A stretch of DNA of 64,000 nucleotides. Source: Lachnospira pectinoschiza (GTDB taxonomy: Bacteria > Bacillota > Clostridia > Lachnospirales > Lachnospiraceae). The notes below the pieces were generated by a model that saw only the letters and a program-made list of their open reading frames with translations, did no database searches and was not told the origin of the DNA. The DNA lies in NCBI RefSeq assembly GCF_900103815.1, contig NZ_FNHZ01000002.1, positions 186,001 through 250,000 on the forward strand. The letters are read 5' to 3'. This document shows, one piece after another, positions 1-7,592 of the stretch (its first letter is position 1; each line of letters starts with the position of its first letter). Position numbers and translations under genes: made by a program.

Positions 1-58
1 CATTCTTAGTTAAATCTTGAGATGAACCGGATAAAAGTTCTCTTAAATCAATTAGCAT
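1..58 (-). CDS. DUF177 (YceD) family protein, N-terminal fragment
   Basis: Only the first 19 codons are in the window; the gene runs off the left edge. The reading begins MLIDLRELLSGSSQ and follows an AGGAG Shine-Dalgarno sequence 7 nt upstream. A consensus promoter lies further up. DUF177 genes often sit between ackA and rpmF/plsX in Firmicutes, which matches the position just downstream of ackA here. The family is linked to 23S rRNA and ribosome homeostasis. The call rests on the short N-terminus plus synteny, so it is tentative. Confidence 0.55.
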   Translation of the reverse strand, partial: MLIDLRELLSGSSQDLTKN

Positions 59-153
59 ACATAATCTCCTATCGAAACCTTTAATACTTAGTTACGACCC
101 GATCCTATATACTAGGCGTGAAGGGAAATAACTTGCCTTTTCACACTTTGTCA

Positions 154-182
154 ATTATACGCACATGTTTTGTTTTTGTCAA
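154..182 (-). promoter_or_regulatory. Consensus sigma-A promoter of the DUF177 operon
   Basis: A perfect -35 (TTGACA, 182-177) and a perfect -10 (TATAAT, 159-154) are separated by exactly 17 nt. This gives a leader of about 90 nt before the start at 58. It shows that the DUF177 gene is transcribed independently of ackA. Confidence 0.85.
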
Positions 183-198
183 CAACATTTTCTAAAAT

Positions 199-218
199 GT
201 AAAGTAAAATTACTTTAC
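199..218. repeat. Perfect inverted repeat between ackA and the DUF177 promoter
   Basis: GTAAAGTAA and TTACTTTAC are separated by two bases. The palindrome is about 26 bp upstream of the DUF177 -35 box and just after the ackA stop. It has no strong U-run on the minus strand, so a protein-binding operator is at least as likely as an ackA terminator. Confidence 0.5.
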
Positions 219-246
219 AGCTTAAAATTTAATAGTTATAAGACAA

Positions 247-1443
247 TTACTTAACTAATGCTAATGTATCTCTAGCGATTGCTAATTCTTCGTTAGTAGG
301 TAATACTACTACCTTAACCTTAGAATCTGCTGTAGAAATCATCTTTGTTTCGCCAACTGCTGCTTCGTTAGCTGCATCATCAACTTCAATACCTAAGTAG
401 TTGAAGTAGCTTAAGATCATCTTACGGATTCTAGCGTTGTTCTCACCAACACCAGCTGTAAATGCGATAGCATCTACACCGTTCATAGCTGCTACATAAG
501 AACCGATGTACTTAGCAACTCTGTAAGCATAAGCATCTAATGTATCCTTAGCAATCTGGTTACCCTTATCAACTTCTGCGATTAAGTCACGGAAATCTGA
601 AGAGATACCTGACATACCTAAGATACCAGACTTCTTATTAAGAACGTTTAACATCTCAGAGATTGTCATATTCTCATGGTTGCAAAGGTATTCAAGGATA
701 GCTGGATCAAGATCACCAGAACGTGTACCCATGATTAAACCTTCAAGTGGAGTAAGACCCATTGAAGTATCAACACACTTACCACCGATTGATGCAGAGA
801 TTGAAGCACCGTTACCTAAGTGGCAAACGATAACCTTAGCGTTGTCCTTATTGAGGCCTGCAAACTTAATTGTTTCACCAGAAACGAACATATGAGATGT
901 TCCGTGGAAACCGTATCTTCTTACATGATACTTCTCATAGTATTCTCTTGGAATAGCGTAAAGGTAAGCCTTTGGCTCCATTGTTCCACCAAATGCTGTA
1001 TCCCAAACTGCGATATTCTTCTTACCAGGCATAGCAGCTTCAACAGCTTCGATACCGATTAAGTTAGCTGGGTTATGAAGAGGTCCTAAATCGAAGCACT
1101 CCTTAATAACTCTCTTAACATCTTCAGTTACAAGGCAAGACTCCTTGTAAGCTTCACCAGCGTGAAGTACTCTATGACCTACAGCGCCGATTTCGTCTGT
1201 TGACTTAATTACACCGTGTTCTGGATCTACTAAAGCGTCAAGAACTAACTTAACAGCGATGTTATGATCCTTCATAGGTGTTTCTACTACATACTTATCC
1301 TTACCTGTTGGCTTATGTGTAAGGATTGAACCTTCGATACCAATTCTTTCAACAAGACCCTTAGCGATAACGCTTTCGTCGTCCATGTTGATTAACTGAT
1401 ACTTAAGTGATGAACTACCACAGTTTAAAACTAAAATATTCAT
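247..1443 (-). CDS. ackA: Acetate kinase
   Basis: Converts acetyl phosphate and ADP to acetate and ATP, the energy-yielding last step of fermentative acetate production. The 398-residue length is normal for the family. Visible motifs are the N-terminal NCGSSSLKY phosphate loop, GHRVLHAGE, GFHGTSH with the catalytic histidine, HLGNGASI, MGLTPLEGLIMGTRSG and FTAGVGEN. An AAGGAG Shine-Dalgarno precedes the start. It lies downstream of pta on the same strand, the usual pta-ackA arrangement. A stable hairpin in the 132-nt gap may separate or tune the two messages. Confidence 0.97.
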   Translation of the reverse strand: MNILVLNCGSSSLKYQLINMDDESVIAKGLVERIGIEGSILTHKPTGKDKYVVETPMKDHNIAVKLVLDALVDPEHGVIKSTDEIGAVGHRVLHAGEAYKESCLVTEDVKRVIKECFDLGPLHNPANLIGIEAVEAAMPGKKNIAVWDTAFGGTMEPKAYLYAIPREYYEKYHVRRYGFHGTSHMFVSGETIKFAGLNKDNAKVIVCHLGNGASISASIGGKCVDTSMGLTPLEGLIMGTRSGDLDPAILEYLCNHENMTISEMLNVLNKKSGILGMSGISSDFRDLIAEVDKGNQIAKDTLDAYAYRVAKYIGSYVAAMNGVDAIAFTAGVGENNARIRKMILSYFNYLGIEVDDAANEAAVGETKMISTADSKVKVVVLPTNEELAIARDTLALVK

Positions 1444-1484
1444 TGATAATCTCCTTGTTTAAAAAATTATTTATAACTTAACTA

Positions 1485-1516
1485 ATCACCGGAGGCAATG
1501 TAAAACTCCCGGTGAT
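1485..1516. other. GC-rich hairpin between pta and ackA
   Basis: ATCACCGGAG (1485-1494) pairs with CTCCCGGTGAT (1506-1516), with one bulge and an 11-nt loop. The T-run (1520-1524) is on the plus-strand side, opposite to transcription of both flanking genes. On the minus strand no U-run follows directly. The hairpin may act as an mRNA processing or attenuation element, or as a barrier to antisense transcription. Confidence 0.55.
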
Positions 1517-1575
1517 CAGTTTTTATTAAGTAATATCTTAAAAATCTAGTTAATTAAAATAAGACTAAATCTAGA

Positions 1576-2577
1576 TTAGTTGGCAGCGTTCTGAGCCTGA
1601 ACAGCTGTTAAAGCAACTGTACCAACGATATCTTCTGCATAACAACCTCTTGAAAGATCGTTAACTGGAAGTGAAAGACCCTGTAAGATAGGACCGTAAG
1701 CACCAGCTTTAGCAAGTCTCTGAACTAACTTATAACCGATGTTACCAGCTTCAAGTGAAGGGAATACTAATGTGTTAGCATGACCAGCAACCTTAGAACC
1801 TGGAGCCTTTAATTCACCAACTTCTGGAACTAATGCAGCATCTAACTGTAATTCACCATCAAGTGTAAGTTCTGGGTACTTCTCGTGTGCAATTGCAACA
1901 GCGTTAGCAACCTTATCTACATTGTCATGCTTAGCAGAACCCTTTGTAGAGAATGAAAGCATAGCAACCTTTGATTCCTTACCAACAAATGTTTCAAATG
2001 ATTCAGCAGATAACTTAGCAATTTCAGCTAACTTCTCAGAATCAACATCTGGGTTAACAGCACAGTCAGCGAATACGAATAAACCATTTTCACCAAGTTC
2101 GCAGTTAGGAACTTCCATAAGGAAGAAACCAGAAACTGAAGAGATACCTGGCTTAGTCTTTAATAACTGAAGAGCTGGTCTGATTGTGTTACCTGTTGAG
2201 TGGCAAGCACCTGAAACAGCACCATCAGCATCGCCGCACTTACACATAAGGCATGCATAGTACATGTAATCCTTTTCCATCATTTCTTTAGCCTGTTCTG
2301 GAGTAACACCCTTCTTAGCTCTTAATTCAACAAACTTGTCGATGTACTTCTGCTTGTTAGGATCGTTGAAAGGATCAACGATAGTTGCACCTGTAATATC
2401 ATATCCTTCACTGTTAGCAGCGATTTCTTCCTTAGTACCGATAATGATTAAGTTAGCGATACCTTCCTTTAAAATCTGCTCTGCAGCAGCAAATGTTCTC
2501 TTATCCATAGATTCAGGTAAAACGATAGTCTTCTTATCAGCTTTAGCCTTTGCTTTAATTTCGTCAATAAATGCCAT
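1576..2577 (-). CDS. pta: Phosphate acetyltransferase
   Basis: Interconverts acetyl-CoA plus phosphate and acetyl phosphate plus CoA, feeding acetate kinase. At 333 residues it is the short PTA/PTB-only form without the N-terminal DRTGG/P-loop region of enterobacterial Pta. Family landmarks include VLPESMDKRT near the N-terminus, GAVSGACHSTGNTIRPALQ in the middle and LVFPSLEAGNIGYKL with GPILQGL near the C-terminus. An AAGGAGGAG Shine-Dalgarno precedes the start. It is the first gene of pta-ackA and is read away from tmcAL. Confidence 0.96.
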   Translation of the reverse strand: MAFIDEIKAKAKADKKTIVLPESMDKRTFAAAEQILKEGIANLIIIGTKEEIAANSEGYDITGATIVDPFNDPNKQKYIDKFVELRAKKGVTPEQAKEMMEKDYMYYACLMCKCGDADGAVSGACHSTGNTIRPALQLLKTKPGISSVSGFFLMEVPNCELGENGLFVFADCAVNPDVDSEKLAEIAKLSAESFETFVGKESKVAMLSFSTKGSAKHDNVDKVANAVAIAHEKYPELTLDGELQLDAALVPEVGELKAPGSKVAGHANTLVFPSLEAGNIGYKLVQRLAKAGAYGPILQGLSLPVNDLSRGCYAEDIVGTVALTAVQAQNAAN

Positions 2578-2665
2578 GATTACTGACTCCTCCTTAGATT
2601 ATTTTGTTTTTTTAATATTAGTTCGATGATTTCCAGTTTCAAAAACACTTCGAACACTAGTAAAA

Positions 2666-2694
2666 ATTATACGACTTTTCCTTTTTGAATACAA
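2666..2694 (-). promoter_or_regulatory. Putative pta-ackA promoter
   Basis: A perfect TATAAT -10 (2671-2666) lies 17 nt from a weak TTGTAT -35 (2694-2689). The predicted transcript starts about 80 nt upstream of pta. Confidence 0.6.
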
Positions 2695-2731
2695 GAAAAT
2701 ATTTTAACATTATCTCTTTAAAAGCACGATT

Positions 2732-2760
2732 TTGACATGTTTTAGAAAAAATAATATTAT
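2732..2760 (+). promoter_or_regulatory. tmcAL promoter
   Basis: TTGACA (2732-2737), a 17-nt spacer and TATTAT (2755-2760) lie 40 nt upstream of tmcAL. It is divergent from the pta promoter. Confidence 0.75.
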
Positions 2761-2800
2761 TATCTTGTAATTTTATATAAATTTAACAAGAGGTTTAATT

Positions 2801-4060
2801 ATGACTATAGGAATAGTTGCAGAATTTAATCCCTTCCACAACGGACACAAGTATTTGCTAGATTCAATCAAGGCTAAATACCCTGAATCCACTATTGTTG
2901 TTGCCATGAGTGGCGATTATGTCCAAAGAGGCGAAGGGGCAATTATAGATAAATATAAAAGAACGAGTATGGCTTTATCTGAAAATGTAAATCTCATCCT
3001 TCAGATAGCAACTAAATTTTCCTTATCAAGCGCAAGCTACTTTGCCTTTGCTTCCATCAACAGTCTCATAAAGCTGGGAGCTAATAAGATAATCTTTGGC
3101 ATGGAGTCTGATAATATTGAAAATCTAGTAAAGATCGCTAAGCTACTAAACGACGAAAGTCCAGAATTTAGTGAAAGCATTAAGACCTTTATTAATGAAG
3201 GCTACTCCTACCCTAAGGCTAGAATGCTTGCCCTCTCTTCTATTTATGGGGAGGATTTGGCAAAGGAAACAACTAAGTCCAACAATGTGCTCGCTATTGA
3301 ATATATTAGACAGATTTTAAAATATAACAAAAAACACAAGGCTAACATAAGCTTTGAAGGCATTAAGCGCCTTGGCCAAGACTTCAATGATGAAGAAATA
3401 AAAGAAAATCTTACAAGCGCCACAGCTATTAGAAATTCTTTGTATAAAAAAGACATAGAAATAATTAAAGGTCACACAAACGAATTTACTTACAATATCT
3501 TAGAGGATAGCTTTAATAAGAACGAACTAATCTTTATTAATGACTTTAGTGACCTTCTTTATTTTAAGCTCTTAGACCTTTGCAAATATAACAAAGACGA
3601 GGCTATAAAAGCTTTAGTAGAATTCAACGACCTATCAGAATTTTTAGCAGCTTCAATCTATACGAAATTTATAAGTTGGGGAGAGAGTAAAAAGGAAGAT
3701 AATAGTACTTTTTCTTTTAAAATTTGCGACTTTATAGATGCTCTTAAATCAAAGACCTATACTTACTCTCGCATCTCCCGCTGTCTTTTTTGCATAATTT
3801 TAGGAATAAAAAAGACAGATGTAAAGGAAGAATTAAGCTTTATTAAAGTCTTAGGCTTTGATAAAAAAGGACAAGCCCTACTATCTAGCGTAAAGAAGAA
3901 CTTAGATATAGAACTAATAACTAAGAACTCTAAGGGAAAAGAAAATAAAGAATTTTTGGAAGAAATGTATATGTCTGATTTGTACAATAACGTGCTAGGA
4001 AGGAAGGCAGGAAAGATTCCAGAAAGAGAGATTAAGAAGGCAATTGTGAAGGAAAAGTAA
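2801..4060 (+). CDS. tmcAL: tRNA(Met) cytidine acetate ligase (TmcAL)
   Basis: Members of this family use ATP and free acetate to form N4-acetylcytidine at the wobble base of elongator tRNA-Met. The 419-residue protein starts with a nucleotidyltransferase-fold signature (GIVAEFNPFHNGHKYLL, containing HNGH). It continues with MSGDYVQRGE and FGMES, all typical of the family formerly called YlbM. The C-terminal half is the tRNA-recognition part. It is divergent from pta-ackA, so an acetate-consuming tRNA modifier sits beside the acetate-producing pathway. The start has an AAGAGG-type ribosome site. Confidence 0.93.
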   Translation: MTIGIVAEFNPFHNGHKYLLDSIKAKYPESTIVVAMSGDYVQRGEGAIIDKYKRTSMALSENVNLILQIATKFSLSSASYFAFASINSLIKLGANKIIFGMESDNIENLVKIAKLLNDESPEFSESIKTFINEGYSYPKARMLALSSIYGEDLAKETTKSNNVLAIEYIRQILKYNKKHKANISFEGIKRLGQDFNDEEIKENLTSATAIRNSLYKKDIEIIKGHTNEFTYNILEDSFNKNELIFINDFSDLLYFKLLDLCKYNKDEAIKALVEFNDLSEFLAASIYTKFISWGESKKEDNSTFSFKICDFIDALKSKTYTYSRISRCLFCIILGIKKTDVKEELSFIKVLGFDKKGQALLSSVKKNLDIELITKNSKGKENKEFLEEMYMSDLYNNVLGRKAGKIPEREIKKAIVKEK

Positions 4061-4232
4061 ATAGGGAGTTTTACTAATGGGATGAGTTATCTCAGCCGAC
4101 AAGGGGAGAAGGACGGACATTGCAGTGAAACTACAAAGTTCTCAAAGACCCGCTCCCGCTAAGCTAGCTGCCTAGCTGTACTAAGAAAGTCCAGCCCCCT
4201 AAAAGGGGCGTCCTTTCAAGTGCAGAGGCAGC

Positions 4233-4590
4233 TAGAATTGTCTTTTCGAACTTGTATCTCCACTTACATTGTGCATCACCCCCGCGGATGAGAATGCCCC
4301 CACTAGTAAACTCCGATATTTGACTTTTATCACAAACGCCGGAACTGACTCCTGCGGAGTGGTTCCTCGGGCTTGTTGTGTGGTGGGGAGATATCTTGCT
4401 AATCGTGGTCGCGAAAAATTTAGTTATACTAAATGTTTATGTTCACGTAATACATATTCCTAAAGGTGTGGTAGTTAGTAGTATTCTATCGGCAATTAAA
4501 GCAGTTTTATATCTATAAAGTTTCATCTTATTGTCTGGTTTGTTGTAAGGTAAATGGAAGCGCAGACATAAATTCGAAAAGACAATTCTA
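4233..4590. repeat. 18-bp perfect inverted repeat bounding a 322-bp core
   Basis: TAGAATTGTCTTTTCGAA at 4233-4250 is exactly inverted at 4573-4590. Pairing continues outward through GAGGCAG/TTGCTTC (with two G-U pairs) and AAGTGC/GCACTT, giving more than 30 paired positions. The core (4251-4572) holds smaller hairpins, such as one around 4340-4370, but no recognisable ORF. Confidence 0.85.
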
Positions 4591-4606
4591 ATTGCTTCGG
4601 CACTTT

Positions 4607-4636
4607 AAAAGGGATGGGTAATAACCCATCCCTTTT
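4607..4636. terminator. Bidirectional hairpin with 13-bp perfect stem
   Basis: AAAAGGGATGGGT and ACCCATCCCTTTT flank a 4-nt loop; the A- and T-rich stem ends give a U-run in either direction. It can end the DUF711 transcript from the right or any transcript entering from the left. It is also part of the right arm of the foldback element. Confidence 0.75.
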
Positions 4637-4672
4637 ATTAGTACCGCTAAGCAATTAGCTTAGTGAAAACGT

Positions 4673-4746
4673 GTCTTTGAGAATTTGATGGCTGTGCTGC
4701 AATGTACGTTAGTCACACAAACATAACAGCAAGCATCAAACTATAT
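4673..4746. repeat. 74-bp direct repeat, copy 1
   Basis: Identical to 4786-4859 with a 113-bp offset. Each copy contains TTTGATGGCTGT and ACAGCAAGCATCAAA, which can pair into an imperfect stem-loop. A diverged inverted relative lies at about 4108-4150. Confidence 0.92.
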
Positions 4747-4785
4747 AATATTGTCGATTTAATTTGCGATTGTAATCTAGTGTAC

Positions 4786-4859
4786 GTCTTTGAGAATTTG
4801 ATGGCTGTGCTGCAATGTACGTTAGTCACACAAACATAACAGCAAGCATCAAACTATAT
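4786..4859. repeat. 74-bp direct repeat, copy 2
   Basis: Exact second copy of 4673-4746, separated from it by 39 bp. It ends 24 bp before the DUF711 stop codon, so the two copies are the first sequences transcribed beyond that gene. Confidence 0.92.
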
Positions 4860-4883
4860 TATTTAATAACTGATTTAATACAC

Positions 4884-6248
4884 CTAGTTCTTAAAACTAT
4901 GAATAGGCGCTGGAATTCTACCCTTTCTATTCACAAACGCAGAACAATCAAACTGATTTACTGGCATAATTGGTGCATATCCAAGTAATCCACCAAATTC
5001 AACTGTCTCACCAAGACCCTTTCCTTCAACAGGAATAACTCTTACAGCAGTTGTCTTCTGGTTGATCATACCAATAGCTGCCTCATCTGCGATGATACCT
5101 GAAATTGTTGTAGCCTTTGTATCGCCAGGAATGGCAATCATATCAAGGCCTACTGAACAAACACAAGTCATAGCCTCAAGTTTTTCAATTGTAAGGCAAC
5201 CAGCCTCAACAGAATCAATCATACCCTGATCTTCTGAAACAGGAATGAAGGCACCTGATAAACCACCAACGTAAGAAGAAGCCATAACGCCACCCTTCTT
5301 AACCTGGTCATTTAAGAGGGCAAGAGCTGCTGTCGTACCAGGAGCACCTGCTCTTTCAAGTCCGATTTCTTCTAAAATATCTGCAACTGAATCGCCGATT
5401 GCTGGAGTTGGAGCAAGTGAAAGGTCGATGATACCAAAAGGTACACCAAGACGCTTAGAAGCTTCTTGAGCTACTAACTGACCTACTCTAGTAATCTTAA
5501 AGGCAGTTTTCTTAATAGTTTCGCAAAGAACCTCAAAGCTCTCACCACGTACTGATTCGAGAGCATATTTTACAACACCAGGACCAGAAACACCTACGTT
5601 AATGATTGCGTCGTCTTCTGTTACACCGTGGAAAGCTCCAGCCATAAATGGATTATCATCAGGTGCGTTACATAAAACAACTAACTTAGCACAACCGATA
5701 GAGTCGTTGTCCTTTGTCAAATGTGCTGTTTCCTTTACAATTTCGCCCATAAGCTTAACTGCATCCATATTGATACCTGTCTTTGTTGAGCCAACATTTA
5801 CAGAAGCACAAATAAGTTCTGTTTCCTTTAAAGCCTTTGGGATTGAACGAATGAGTAATTCATCAGAACGAGTCATACCCTTTGAAACTACTGCTGAATA
5901 ACCACCGATAAAGTTAACACCAACTGTGTGTGCAGCCTTATCAAGAGTCTTTGCGATTTCAACGTAGTCATCACTTGTCTTACAACAAGCACCACCAACT
6001 AAAGAAATTGGTGTGATAGAAATTCTTTTATTAACAATAGGGACACCGAATTCCCTAGCAATGTCTTCACCAGTCTTTACTAAGTCCTTAGCAAGAGTTG
6101 TAATTTTATTGTAAATATTATCACATGTAGACTTAAGGTCTGGACTTGCGCATTCAAGCAAGTTAATACCCATTGTAATAGTTCTTACATCAAGGTTTTC
6201 CTTCTCAACCATCTTATTAGTCTCAGTGACTTCCATAATATTAATCAT
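4884..6248 (-). CDS. DUF711 / UPF0210 (PFL) family protein
   Basis: A 454-residue protein beginning [13 protein letters not shown], followed by [17 protein letters not shown], the usual N-terminal signature of the UPF0210 family. Its biochemical role is not established to my knowledge. Family structures resemble glycyl-radical-type barrels, which gives the PFL name, but no glycyl-radical motif is evident. An AGGAG site precedes the start. It follows an ACT-domain gene by 48 nt; UPF0237-UPF0210 pairs are common in Firmicutes, suggesting that the ACT protein senses a ligand for this partner. Confidence 0.9.
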   Translation of the reverse strand: MINIMEVTETNKMVEKENLDVRTITMGINLLECASPDLKSTCDNIYNKITTLAKDLVKTGEDIAREFGVPIVNKRISITPISLVGGACCKTSDDYVEIAKTLDKAAHTVGVNFIGGYSAVVSKGMTRSDELLIRSIPKALKETELICASVNVGSTKTGINMDAVKLMGEIVKETAHLTKDNDSIGCAKLVVLCNAPDDNPFMAGAFHGVTEDDAIINVGVSGPGVVKYALESVRGESFEVLCETIKKTAFKITRVGQLVAQEASKRLGVPFGIIDLSLAPTPAIGDSVADILEEIGLERAGAPGTTAALALLNDQVKKGGVMASSYVGGLSGAFIPVSEDQGMIDSVEAGCLTIEKLEAMTCVCSVGLDMIAIPGDTKATTISGIIADEAAIGMINQKTTAVRVIPVEGKGLGETVEFGGLLGYAPIMPVNQFDCSAFVNRKGRIPAPIHSFKN

Positions 6249-6296
6249 AGTTTTCTCCTATATTATCAGAGTTTTTATGTGTTTTGAAAAATCGAA

Positions 6297-6569
6297 TTAG
6301 ATTCTATGCATCATGTCGAAGATTTCTTCCTTCTGGCACTTAATAGAAACGCCGATACCTTCGCCAAGCTTGTCTAAATTTTCTAAAATTTCATCATAGC
6401 TCTTAGTTGTATTAGCAATATCAACGATCATCATCATGTTAAAATAACCTGAAACGATAGTCTGTGAAATATCTAAGATATTGATCTTAGACTCAGCTAA
6501 ATAAGTACATACCTTTGCTATAATTCCAACTGTATCTTTTCCTACAACTGTAATTACACACTTCTTCAT
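6297..6569 (-). CDS. ACT domain protein, UPF0237 family
   Basis: A 90-residue single ACT domain (MKKCVITVVGKDTVGIIAKV, then ILDISQTIVSG and FNMMMIVD). The start is placed at 6569 because AAGGAG lies 9 nt upstream; a longer frame to 6602 has that ribosome site inside it. ACT domains bind small ligands, often amino acids. It is the first gene of the operon with DUF711, from a clear promoter at 6652-6624, and a perfect palindrome lies in the leader. Confidence 0.9.
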   Translation of the reverse strand: MKKCVITVVGKDTVGIIAKVCTYLAESKINILDISQTIVSGYFNMMMIVDIANTTKSYDEILENLDKLGEGIGVSIKCQKEEIFDMMHRI

Positions 6570-6595
6570 ATAATCATTCTCCTTAAAATTAAACA

Positions 6596-6610
6596 CTTGC
6601 AAATTGCAAG
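6596..6610. promoter_or_regulatory. Palindrome in the ACT-DUF711 leader
   Basis: CTTGCAA, one base, TTGCAAG: a perfect 7-1-7 palindrome just after the predicted transcription start and before the Shine-Dalgarno. It could be a repressor operator. Confidence 0.55.
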
Positions 6611-6623
6611 CTTTATCCCTCTA

Positions 6624-6652
6624 AAGATACTCTATTTCTGAATGTATGTCAA
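6624..6652 (-). promoter_or_regulatory. Promoter of the ACT-DUF711 operon
   Basis: TTGACA (6652-6647), a 17-nt spacer and TATCTT (6629-6624). The predicted start is about 6617, about 48 nt before the ACT start codon. Confidence 0.75.
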
Positions 6653-6667
6653 TTTTAAGATAAGCAA

Positions 6668-6711
6668 AAAGCTTCCAAAACCCCGCATAATTGCAAGATT
6701 TCGGAAGCTTT
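6668..6711 (-). terminator. Terminator after the MBL hydrolase gene
   Basis: AAAGCTTCC and GGAAGCTTT enclose a 26-nt loop, followed on the minus strand by a T-run. The plus-strand side is also T-rich. An 18-bp direct repeat (6740-6757 and 6798-6815) precedes it, duplicating the end of the hydrolase gene. Confidence 0.7.
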
Positions 6712-6797
6712 AATTTTTATTCCTTTTGAAAATGTTACTTTAAATCACATTTAACATCTAACATTAAATTAAATGCAACATTTAATTACATATAAGC

Positions 6798-7592
6798 TTA
6801 AATCACATTTAACATTGAAGTTTCAAATCTCTTTGCCACCTCAATTTCAAAATCACTGGCCTTATAGTCGTTTTCTGACTGGTCGATTTCTAATTTTACA
6901 GTTTCATAGGCTAGCTTTTCGTAATTGTTATCCTTACTTAAGTGGCCAAGAATTACCTTCTTTAAATCAGGATGTAAAACCTTACTAATTAGCTGTCCAG
7001 AAGACTCATTACATAAATGTCCCTTATTTCCTAAGATTCTTTGCTTAAGATAATATGGGTAACTACCTACCTGAAGTAGATTTATGTCATGATTAGCCTC
7101 TACATATAAAATGTCCGATTCTTTCAAATTCTCTACTGTATAGTCATCATAACAACCAAGGTCTGTACAAACAGAAACCTTCTTATTTGCATTAGTAATG
7201 CTGTAAGCACAAGGCTCGTTAGCATCGTGTGAAATTGCAAAAGGTCTAATAACTAAATCGTTAAGGTAAAAGGGAATGTCAACGCCGATTCTATTAAGTA
7301 TGCCCTCTGGCATATCTCCTAAACCAGCCTCTAATATTCCATCAATTGTACCTTGGGTTGCATAAATTGGAATAGCCTCTTTTCGACTTATAACTCCAAT
7401 ACCCTTAATGTGGTCACTGTGCTCATGTGTTACGAATATTGCAGATAAATCTTTAACTGAAAGGTCGATTTTATTCAAACCCTCTTCAATTTTTTTACGA
7501 CTAACTCCTGCATCAATTAAAATATGCGTATTATCAGAGCCAACGTAGACGCAGTTTCCACTGCTGCCACTTGCGATTGGCATCATTCTCAT
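6798..7592 (-). CDS. MBL-fold metallo-hydrolase, YycJ/WalJ-like
   Basis: A 264-residue metallo-beta-lactamase-fold hydrolase. The metal-binding motif HEHSDHIKG is at about residues 56-64, and ISHDANEP and GHLSKDNN supply further ligands. SGSSGNC near the N-terminus is typical of the YycJ branch, which includes proposed DNA exonucleases. The start is set at 7592: GGGAGG lies upstream and the ATG overlaps the stop of the FtsA-like gene as ATGA, indicating coupled translation. The exact substrate is not known. Confidence 0.88.
   Translation of the reverse strand: MRMMPIASGSSGNCVYVGSDNTHILIDAGVSRKKIEEGLNKIDLSVKDLSAIFVTHEHSDHIKGIGVISRKEAIPIYATQGTIDGILEAGLGDMPEGILNRIGVDIPFYLNDLVIRPFAISHDANEPCAYSITNANKKVSVCTDLGCYDDYTVENLKESDILYVEANHDINLLQVGSYPYYLKQRILGNKGHLCNESSGQLISKVLHPDLKKVILGHLSKDNNYEKLAYETVKLEIDQSENDYKASDFEIEVAKRFETSMLNVI

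Larger units (their letters stand above)
4108..4859. mobile_element. Non-coding foldback element with long imperfect inverted arms
   Basis: No credible gene exists between 4061 and 4883. The left arm (about 4108-4250), compared with the reverse complement of the right arm (4573 to about 4720), aligns along its length. Shared blocks are ACATTGCAG, TTCTCAAAGAC, CTAAGCTA, GTACTAA, AAGTGC and an 18-bp perfect inner block (4233-4250 against 4573-4590). Two intervening stretches differ in sequence yet form a hairpin in both arms. An extra direct copy of the outer 74 bp follows at 4786-4859. The region has more G+C than its flanks. A MITE-like or other foldback element, or a pair of related structured RNA units, would fit. 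No transposase is present. Confidence 0.6.

Noticed and set aside
4335..4375. Possible group II intron domain V at GGAACTGACTCC/GGAGTGGTTCC
   Set aside because: It lacks the AGC triad context, the GAAA-type tetraloop and any intron-encoded protein.
4269..4463. 64-codon plus-strand frame inside the foldback element core
   Set aside because: It would start at TTG with no ribosome site, has no recognisable motif, and lies within structured repeat DNA.
4108..4859. CRISPR array
   Set aside because: Only two direct copies of a 74-bp unit are present, with one 39-bp gap and no cas genes.
5602..5901. Plus-strand frame of 99 codons opposite the DUF711 gene
   Set aside because: A shadow frame on the opposite strand of a strongly supported gene; its sequence has no family features. 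The same holds for many similar frames opposite ackA, pta, the FtsA-like gene, polA, rny and pyk.
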